DNA of 64,000 nucleotides from Bacillus_CJ salitolerans (GTDB taxonomy: Bacteria > Bacillota > Bacilli > Bacillales > SA4): contig NZ_JBHUEM010000052.1 of NCBI RefSeq assembly GCF_042680805.1, forward strand, positions 124,001-188,000, read 5' to 3'. A model generated the notes under the pieces. The model did no database searches. It was not told the DNA's origin and saw nothing but the letters and a program-made list of their open reading frames with translations. This document shows positions 58,366-64,000 of the stretch, piece by piece. The translations under genes were made by a program, and so were the position numbers. How positions within the stretch are numbered: the stretch's first letter is position 1; every line of letters starts with the position of its first letter.

Positions 58366-59334
58366 ATGATCGCAAAAGAATTAGAGAGACCGCTATCGAT
58401 TTACCAGTTACAGGCCATCCTAAGGCGGATGTTACCGAGCCATCCAAAATACTCTTACGTGAAGAGGAGTTTGGCTAAAAGATTGTCGGGCTTCAGTGGT
58501 GAAAACGTCATGGACTATCCCCTTAGCTACCTTTCAGACAAAAAATACATCATCATGCATGGTTTAAGACTGATAGACGGTGAACATGCTTTCCAGCTCG
58601 ATAAGCTAATCCTCTCTCAGCAATTTATTTTAAACCTTGAAGTAAAGAACACATCGGGTACCTTATATTTTGACCACGACCTCAATCAGCTAATTCAAAC
58701 AAAAAATGATAAAGATACAGTACTCCCTTATCCTGTTACCCAAATCAACCGGCAAGAATACCATTTGAATCGCTTTCTATCCCACCATCACTTCCCGAGG
58801 ATCCCCGTGCTATCCCTTGTCATTATTAGTAACCCAAATACTTTAATTAAAATTCCACCACACCACAAACACCTTTCTCAAACTGTTATTAGAAAAGAAG
58901 TGCTTCCCTTTAAAATCACCCAACTAGAAAAAAAGTATCAACAATCATACTTAACGGAAAAAGAACTAAAAAAATTAATTCGCACTCTCAAAAAACAGCA
59001 TACGACATCTTCTTCCTCGGTGTTAAAGCAATTTCAGCTCACACCAAGTGATTTACTAAAAGGTGTACATTGTCCCAATTGTGAATACTTACCAATCATT
59101 AGACAATATGGAAGATGGTTCTGTCCGAAGTGTCATCATGTAAGTAAGGATGCACATCTATTAGCATTGAAAGATTATTATTATCTTATAGGTAATATCA
59201 TTACAAATTCACAAGCTAGAGATTTCTTAAAAGTATCCTGTCCCAACCTAACGAAGAGGTTTTTGCAAGAGGCTTGTGTATCTATTCAAGGCTCCAAAAA
59301 AAATAGAATATATATCTTATCTTTTGATGAATAA
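58366..59334 (+). CDS. NERD-domain protein with zinc ribbon
   Basis: 322 residues; ATG 58366 is used because GGAG lies eight bases before it and M-I-A-K-E-L-E-R-P-L is the usual start, although TTG 58348 behind AAAGGTG is possible. NERD (nuclease-related) domain at about 35-150 with I-M-H-G-L-R-L, F-Q-L-D-K-L-I-L and L-E-V-K-N, the last the nuclease E-x-K. A C-terminal zinc ribbon (C-P-N-C and C-P-K-C, about 245-275) follows. Predicted DNA-processing role; such proteins are mostly plasmid- or chromosome-borne with unknown target. Confidence 0.85.
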   Translation: MIAKELERPLSIYQLQAILRRMLPSHPKYSYVKRSLAKRLSGFSGENVMDYPLSYLSDKKYIIMHGLRLIDGEHAFQLDKLILSQQFILNLEVKNTSGTLYFDHDLNQLIQTKNDKDTVLPYPVTQINRQEYHLNRFLSHHHFPRIPVLSLVIISNPNTLIKIPPHHKHLSQTVIRKEVLPFKITQLEKKYQQSYLTEKELKKLIRTLKKQHTTSSSSVLKQFQLTPSDLLKGVHCPNCEYLPIIRQYGRWFCPKCHHVSKDAHLLALKDYYYLIGNIITNSQARDFLKVSCPNLTKRFLQEACVSIQGSKKNRIYILSFDE

Positions 59335-59520
59335 AAACCGCCGATCTGATTGAAAACAAAAACGTTTCGTAATACTCGTTCCTCCTCCAAAATTAAACTC
59401 CATTCCCCTGCATAAACTAGATCGAATAACATAGTTTAATAGTATAAAAGAAAATGATATTTGACATTTTCAATCAGCATGGTATGATTTAAACGAATAC
59501 AAATTCGAATATGTTTTTGC

Positions 59521-59608
59521 CGCTAGGGGGGCCTTGGAAAAGGCTGAGATTAAAGTAAACTTTAAGACCCTTTGAACCTGATCTGGATTATACCAGCGTA
59601 GGGAAGTG
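59521..59608 (+). ncRNA. TPP riboswitch (THI element)
   Basis: The conserved parts are present in order: CTAGGGGGGCC, AGGCTGAGAT, GACCCTTTGAACCTGATCTG, GGATTATACCAGCGTAGGGA. It binds thiamin pyrophosphate. A terminator at 59640 provides the off state, and the thiamin salvage operon begins 300 bases later. Confidence 0.95.
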
Positions 59609-59639
59609 GAGGATGGATTTGCAACGACTATTCCATTTC

Positions 59640-59679
59640 AACCACTTTTCTTACGTTCGTAAGGAAAGTGGTTTTTTTT
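59640..59679 (+). terminator. Terminator of the TPP riboswitch
   Basis: AACCACTTT-TCTTACG pairs with CGTAAGGAAAGTGGTT, followed by seven T. It lies just downstream of the aptamer and should form when TPP is bound. Confidence 0.85.
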
Positions 59680-59683
59680 GATT

Positions 59684-59850
59684 ATGAGAAAGTATAAAAG
59701 TTTTCAGCAAGAAGATGGGCTAGTGACTTGGAATCCAACTCCAGCACCGAGCCACTCGAGGTCAAATAACCCTAAATGATAAAAAGGGGAAAAGCACCCT
59801 TTATCTCGTTTAGGAACATTTGCTCTGCCTTAGGCTAAACGGGGCGCCCT
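59684..59850. repeat. Dispersed intergenic repeat, copy 2
   Basis: Same block order as 20950-21165 (AAAGTTTTCAGCAAG, GGGCTAGTGACTTGG, AACTCCAGCACC, AGCCACTCGAGG, TCAAATAAC, TTTGCTCTGCCT, AGGCTAAACGG). Here it separates the riboswitch from its operon, an insertion into the 5' leader. Confidence 0.7.
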
Positions 59851-59936
59851 GAGCCTTTTGTTCTTTCAATCAAGAGAACCCCACCTCTTTAACTAGTGTG
59901 CCATATTCGAAAATTACATTAGAGAGGAGAAAGAAT

Positions 59937-60614
59937 ATGAAATTTACAGAAGAATTACGTTCAAGTGTAGATTCAATTTGGGAGGCGAGCTTTAATCATC
60001 CTTTTGTAACAGGGATTGCTGATGGGTCGCTATCACTTGAGTGCTTCCGCTATTATGTAATGCAGGATGCTTACTACCTTTCGCATTTTTCAAGAATTCA
60101 AGCCATTGGAGCATCAAAAGCAACTGATCTTCATACGACAGCAAGATTTGCAGCACATGCACAAGGTACATATGAAGCAGAGCTCCAGCTTCATGAGAAT
60201 TTTTCAAACCGTTTAGGAATAACAGAGGCAGAGAGAGAAGCGTTTAGACCAGCGCCAACAGCCTATGCATATACGTCTCACATGTATCGTGCATCAAGTG
60301 GGCATTTAGGAGATGTGTTAGCGGCGATTCTTCCATGCTACTGGCTGTACTATGAAATCGGTGAACGCCTGCAAGGAGCTACTCCAGACGAGCCAATTTA
60401 CCAAGAATGGATTGCGGCTTATGGTGGGGACTGGTTTAGAGATCTAGTAGAAGAGCAAATCAACCGTTTAGATGAAATTGCAGAGCAAGTAACAGAGGCG
60501 GATCGCAAGCGCATGAAGGAGCACTTCTGGTTAAGTAGCCAATACGAGCTTTCATTTTGGGAGATGGCGTACACGTTAGAAAAATGGCCAACATTTGAGA
60601 AAGTGAACATGTAG
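59937..60614 (+). CDS. tenA: Thiaminase II (aminopyrimidine aminohydrolase) TenA
   Basis: 225 residues; ATG 59937 follows GAGAGGAG and fits the family start M-K-F-T-E-E-L-R. Active-site residues: Asp44 in M-Q-D-A-Y-Y-L and Cys134 in L-P-C-Y-W-L-Y, with the C-terminal Glu in F-W-E-M-A-Y. It hydrolyses aminomethyl-HMP from degraded thiamin to HMP for re-use. First gene of tenA-ykoEDC-tenI, behind the TPP riboswitch. Confidence 0.95.
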   Translation: MKFTEELRSSVDSIWEASFNHPFVTGIADGSLSLECFRYYVMQDAYYLSHFSRIQAIGASKATDLHTTARFAAHAQGTYEAELQLHENFSNRLGITEAEREAFRPAPTAYAYTSHMYRASSGHLGDVLAAILPCYWLYYEIGERLQGATPDEPIYQEWIAAYGGDWFRDLVEEQINRLDEIAEQVTEADRKRMKEHFWLSSQYELSFWEMAYTLEKWPTFEKVNM

Positions 60615-60625
60615 GAGGAATAAAG

Positions 60626-61207
60626 ATGTCTAGAGGATTAAAGCTTACGGATGTTTTAGTAACTGTCATTATTGCAATTGTTTTTGGTATTGTTTATAAA
60701 CTGTGGGGGCCGCTCTATTATGCGGTACAACCGCTTGGACTTCATTTAGATCAGCTTATGTACGGAATGTGGTTTATTGCTGCAACTGTAGCATTTTTAA
60801 TCATTCGTAAACCAGGAGTTGCCTTGTTAGCAGAAACAGCGGCAGCATCGGGTGAGTTTTTAATGGGATCTGAATTTGGGCTTGAAGTGTTGCTATATGG
60901 GGTAATGCAAGGACTAGGGGCAGAATTAATCTTCTTACTTTTCCTTTACAAGCGTTTTGACTTATTTGTTGTCATTTTAGCGGCTATTGGATCAGCAGTT
61001 GGCTCCATTGTCATGGACGTATTTAAGGGATATATTACCGACTTAGCATTCTGGAATTTAAGCTTGTTTTTAGGTGCTAGAATCGTAGGTTCTATTTTAC
61101 TAGCTGGTGTATTAGCTTATTTCATCGTAAAAGCACTTGAAAAAACCGGTGTAACAAATTTAGTAAGACCATCAAGTCAATCAGACTATGATGCATTAAA
61201 CCAATAA
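60626..61207 (+). CDS. ykoE: ECF transporter S component YkoE (HMP/thiamin precursor)
   Basis: 193 residues, six membrane segments. L-K-L-T-D-V-L-V-T-V-I-I-A, W-G-P-L-Y-Y-A-V-Q-P-L-G-L and G-S-E-F-G-L-E-V-L-L-Y-G match the YkoE family, the substrate-binding part of an energy-coupling-factor transporter for hydroxymethylpyrimidine or its salvage precursor. AGGAGG lies before the ATG, 11 bases after tenA. Confidence 0.93.
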   Translation: MSRGLKLTDVLVTVIIAIVFGIVYKLWGPLYYAVQPLGLHLDQLMYGMWFIAATVAFLIIRKPGVALLAETAAASGEFLMGSEFGLEVLLYGVMQGLGAELIFLLFLYKRFDLFVVILAAIGSAVGSIVMDVFKGYITDLAFWNLSLFLGARIVGSILLAGVLAYFIVKALEKTGVTNLVRPSSQSDYDALNQ

Positions 61208-61220
61208 TGGAAGTGAACAC

Positions 61221-62681
61221 ATGAATACGTTTATTCATGTCGAGAAATTACGACTTAAGTTTCCAAAAGAAGAAGCGTTGTTATTTAAAGATTTAGATGT
61301 AAGCATTCAAAAGGGGGAGAAGGTTCTTCTCCTTGGCCCTTCGGGGTGTGGTAAATCCACGCTACTGCAAGTGCTAGCAGGTATTATCCCTCATTCCATT
61401 GAAGTTCCTATGAAAGCAGAAACACTAAGTATTCCGGATTCTTCTGGGTATGTATTTCAAGACCCTGATAGTCAATTTTGCATGCCCTATGCAGATGAGG
61501 AAATCGCATTTGTTCTAGAAAACTTACAGGTTCCAAGAGAGCAAATGAAAGAGATGATTGTTCGATTTCTAGAGAAAGTAGGATTAAAACTTCCTGACTT
61601 GCACACGAATATCCAGACGTTATCAGGTGGTCAAAAGCAACGACTAGCGATCGCGTCCATATTAGCATTAGAGCCGGAAGTTCTGTTTTTGGATGAGCCA
61701 ACAGCGATGCTAGATCCTGAAGGAACAAAAGAAGTATGGGATACAATTAAACAGCTAGAAGCAGATAAAACCCTTATCATTGTTGAACATAAAATCGAAC
61801 ATGTTATTGACATCGTCGATCGTATTCTTGTTTTTAATGATAATGGCGAAATCATAGCAGATGGTGCAAAAAATGAAATATTACAAACTCATTTACCCCT
61901 TTTTAGGAAACATGGAATCTGGTATCCCGGTGTATGGGAAGAGTATATGTCTGAGAGATTCATAACAAGAGAAGAAGAAAAAGATCGAACCCCAATTATT
62001 ACATTAAAAGATTTTAACGTATATCGAAAAAAGTCACCTGTAACAAGTGTAAAAGAAGCAATGGTCTATCCTGGTGAATGGATTGTTGTGATGGGAGAAA
62101 ACGGAGCCGGGAAAAGCACGTTATTACAAGGCTTGATGCAGCTACTTAAAACAACTGGCTATTACGAGTTACTTGAAAAACCTGTAAATAAAAAGACAGA
62201 GATGTTTTCAAAGCTTGCTTATGTTTTCCAAAATCCTGAATTTCAATTTGTAACAAACTCAGTTTATGATGAAATGGCTCACTCGATGCGATTAGAAAAG
62301 GAAGAGGAGTCTGTGATAACTGAAAAGGTAAATGTGATGTTAAAACGTTACTCGCTTGAAGCACATCAGCATAAACATCCGTATCAGTTATCGATTGGTC
62401 AAAAGAGAAGATTAAGTGTAGCATCTTCTATCATGCAAAAGCAGCCCATATTACTTCTAGATGAGCCAACGTTTGGTCAGGATAGTAAAAATACGTTTGC
62501 CCTACTAGAGTATTTAGAACAAGAAAGAAAAAAAGGTACCGCCATTGTAATGGTTACTCATGATAACAACATCGCTGAACATTATGCAACGAGAAAATGG
62601 ACTGTTTCAAGCGGGAAGCTAATAGATGAATGTCCTATCCATCCGAGTGAATCCACTTTACTAATGAGAGTAGAGGGGTGA
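61221..62681 (+). CDS. ykoD: ECF transporter double ATPase YkoD
   Basis: 486 residues with two ABC ATPase domains. Domain 1: Walker A G-P-S-G-C-G-K-S-T, signature L-S-G-G-Q-K-Q-R, Walker B V-L-F-L-D-E-P-T. Domain 2: Walker A G-E-N-G-A-G-K-S-T, signature L-S-I-G-Q-K-R-R, Walker B I-L-L-L-D-E-P-T. It powers uptake through YkoE and YkoC. It overlaps the start region of ykoC by its stop codon (TGATG). Confidence 0.95.
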   Translation: MNTFIHVEKLRLKFPKEEALLFKDLDVSIQKGEKVLLLGPSGCGKSTLLQVLAGIIPHSIEVPMKAETLSIPDSSGYVFQDPDSQFCMPYADEEIAFVLENLQVPREQMKEMIVRFLEKVGLKLPDLHTNIQTLSGGQKQRLAIASILALEPEVLFLDEPTAMLDPEGTKEVWDTIKQLEADKTLIIVEHKIEHVIDIVDRILVFNDNGEIIADGAKNEILQTHLPLFRKHGIWYPGVWEEYMSERFITREEEKDRTPIITLKDFNVYRKKSPVTSVKEAMVYPGEWIVVMGENGAGKSTLLQGLMQLLKTTGYYELLEKPVNKKTEMFSKLAYVFQNPEFQFVTNSVYDEMAHSMRLEKEEESVITEKVNVMLKRYSLEAHQHKHPYQLSIGQKRRLSVASSIMQKQPILLLDEPTFGQDSKNTFALLEYLEQERKKGTAIVMVTHDNNIAEHYATRKWTVSSGKLIDECPIHPSESTLLMRVEG

Positions 62682-62686
62682 TGGAT

Positions 62687-63472
62687 ATGAAAGAAACCTG
62701 GATGTATCAAATTAATCCTACATTAAAACTTTTCACTATGATTTTGCTTTTTATAGGTGTTTTAATGATTCATGACGTTAACACGATGTTAAACCTAACC
62801 GTTTTAATGAGTGTATTGTTCTTTTTGTATAACGGATTCCCACTAAAGAGAGTCTTTTTGTTTATGATACCGTTCGCCTTAATCTTTATCTCTACTTCAT
62901 CATCGATGATTATGTTTGGTAAGGGTGACACGACCTGGTTTAAGTGGGGACTCATTCATATAACAGAGGAAAGCTTTTACAGGGGGATTCACATTGGTTT
63001 ACGTGCGCTTATGTTTGCCTTTTTAGGGCTTACGTTTTCGTTAACAACGAAACCAGTGATGCTGTTTTATTCACTAATGCAGCAAGTGAAGCTTAGTCCC
63101 AAATATGCGTATAGCTTTCTAGCAGGCTATCGATTAATTCCAATTATGATCGATGAATTTCAAGTCATTCATAGCGCCTTAAAGGTGAGGGGACTAGAAC
63201 GAAAAAAAGGAATTATGTCTATCCCGGGGAAGTTTAAGGCATATAGTATCCCTTTATTATCTCAAAGTATACGTAGAGCATTCCGGATTGCTGTTGCCAT
63301 GGAAGCTAAGAAGTTTCGTTCAACACAATCTAGAACCTACTATTACCAGGTTGGGTTCTCTAAGATGGATATTTTCTTTGTATTAGTCGTTCTAGTGCTT
63401 GTGTTGCTGGCTTTTTCAGTTTCGAATTACTATCCGTATTTTCCGATTGAAGACGTTCGATATGATAACTAG
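62687..63472 (+). CDS. ykoC: ECF transporter T component YkoC
   Basis: 261 residues from ATG 62687 (GAGGGG eight bases before; ATG 62681, overlapping the ykoD stop, is the alternative). About six membrane segments and the coupling motif region A-G-Y-R-L-I-P-I-M-I-D-E-F and A-L-K-V-R-G-L-E-R (the A-x-x-x-R-G EcfT signature). It links the two ATPase domains to YkoE. Confidence 0.92.
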   Translation: MKETWMYQINPTLKLFTMILLFIGVLMIHDVNTMLNLTVLMSVLFFLYNGFPLKRVFLFMIPFALIFISTSSSMIMFGKGDTTWFKWGLIHITEESFYRGIHIGLRALMFAFLGLTFSLTTKPVMLFYSLMQQVKLSPKYAYSFLAGYRLIPIMIDEFQVIHSALKVRGLERKKGIMSIPGKFKAYSIPLLSQSIRRAFRIAVAMEAKKFRSTQSRTYYYQVGFSKMDIFFVLVVLVLVLLAFSVSNYYPYFPIEDVRYDN

Positions 63473-63486
63473 AAAGGACTTTCGTT

Positions 63487-64000
63487 ATGAGTATCCACTT
63501 AGTATCTAACGGTACACGATCTCTTGAACATTATTCACATATAGCCAAACAGGTTGACTCGTATGTGGATTATTTTCATTTGAGGGAAAAGCAACTTACA
63601 GCAAGAGAACTATATAACGGCGCCCTGCTGCTCATAAAAACAGGCATTCAGCCTGAAAAAATAATTATCAACGATCGAATTGATGTGGCAATGGCGTTAG
63701 GGGTCGGTGTCCATCTTGCTTATCATAGCCTACCAATTCATGAGGTCAGTCGAACGTTCCCAAGTATTCAAATAAGTTCTTCTACACATTCACTTGAAGA
63801 AGCAAGAGAAAAAGCAAACGCTGGTGCTCGCTTCCTGTTTTTTGGTCATATTTATCAGACCTCTTCAAAGCCTGGGTTGAATCCAAGAGGATGCAAGAAG
63901 TTACAGAATGTTTGTCAGCACGTAACAAAGCCTGTCATTGCAATCGGGGGAATTACTCCAGAAAATGTAGGAGAGGTTTTGGAGCATGGTGCAGCTGGGG
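63487..64000 (+). CDS. tenI: Thiazole tautomerase TenI (3' end outside window)
   Basis: 171 codons are present from ATG 63487 (AAAGGA eight bases before); the gene runs past the end. The TIM-barrel start M-S-I-H-L-V-S-N-G-T-R-S-L, F-H-L-R-E-K-Q-L-T-A-R-E-L, N-D-R-I-D-V-A and the phosphate-binding I-A-I-G-G-I-T-P-E-N-V match the ThiE/TenI family. A-Y-H-S rather than the ThiE G-x-D region, and the place behind ykoC, favour TenI, which aromatises thiazole phosphate. It probably continues into thiO-thiS-thiG-thiF-thiD. Confidence 0.9.
   Translation, partial: MSIHLVSNGTRSLEHYSHIAKQVDSYVDYFHLREKQLTARELYNGALLLIKTGIQPEKIIINDRIDVAMALGVGVHLAYHSLPIHEVSRTFPSIQISSSTHSLEEAREKANAGARFLFFGHIYQTSSKPGLNPRGCKKLQNVCQHVTKPVIAIGGITPENVGEVLEHGAAG

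Overview
The window reads as chromosome of a low-GC, spore-forming member of the Bacillaceae. Supporting signs are strong AGGAGG-type ribosome binding sites, frequent TTG/GTG starts, remnants of the sporulation gene spoVR, a yrkEFHIJ-like sulfur cluster, and a tenA-ykoEDC-tenI thiamin operon behind a TPP riboswitch. No tRNA or rRNA gene was seen. The thiamin operon runs off the right end inside tenI. One assembly gap of 63 N lies at 35048-35110, inside a repeat array.

Layout. (1) 1-5760 is a graveyard of orphan Rhs (polymorphic toxin) C-terminal cassettes: broken Rhs core and toxin pieces, intact small membrane proteins that look like immunity proteins, repeated 3' ends of spoVR, and IS66 and IS3 transposase remnants. 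The same material returns at 14211-15727. (2) 6002-12498 is a reactive-sulfur detoxification island: DUF302 protein, CstR persulfide-sensing repressor, DsrE-like protein, several rhodaneses, a TusA-rhodanese fusion, a rhodanese-metallo-beta-lactamase (persulfide dioxygenase type), TusA and a TSUP exporter. Five TACCC-type palindromes mark CstR control. A broken HesB-like gene with an in-frame UGA and a broken rhodanese lie at its edges. (3) 12913-26305 holds mostly single metabolic genes: cupin, Mn-catalase with an apparent ATT start, two-domain MocR regulator divergent from a racemase, pirin, TrhO, SufR-like regulator and an alpha/beta hydrolase. (4) 26484-37257 holds small hydrolases, methyltransferases and acetyltransferases mixed with at least five frameshifted genes. 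A ~1.1 kb higher-order tandem repeat sits beside a truncated flavoprotein gene. (5) 37496-39751 is a small regulon defined by four copies of AATCAA-N6-TTGATT. It serves two tiny genes, an M28 aminopeptidase and a CC-rich 60-residue peptide. (6) 40350-45161 holds a Na/Pi cotransporter, a GNAT, small proteins and a PTS EIIC-like permease. (7) 46075-49451 is the most novel-looking locus: two secreted or structural-looking proteins of unknown family, then an RRNPP-type HTH/TPR regulator overlapping a 44-residue exported pro-peptide gene, which is the layout of a peptide quorum-sensing cassette. (8) 49650-59334 holds a CNNM transporter, SMR efflux protein, aldehyde dehydrogenase, erythromycin esterase homologue, orphan ModB, Nudix, SulP and NERD proteins. 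(9) 59521-64000 is the thiamin salvage operon.

Three intergenic arrays of ~20-21 bp units with a short conserved core (two share the core TTGCTGATAAA, in opposite orientation; one has GGTAAGTAAA) recur through the window and are not explained by any gene. All family assignments come from reading the translations by eye. No database search was run.
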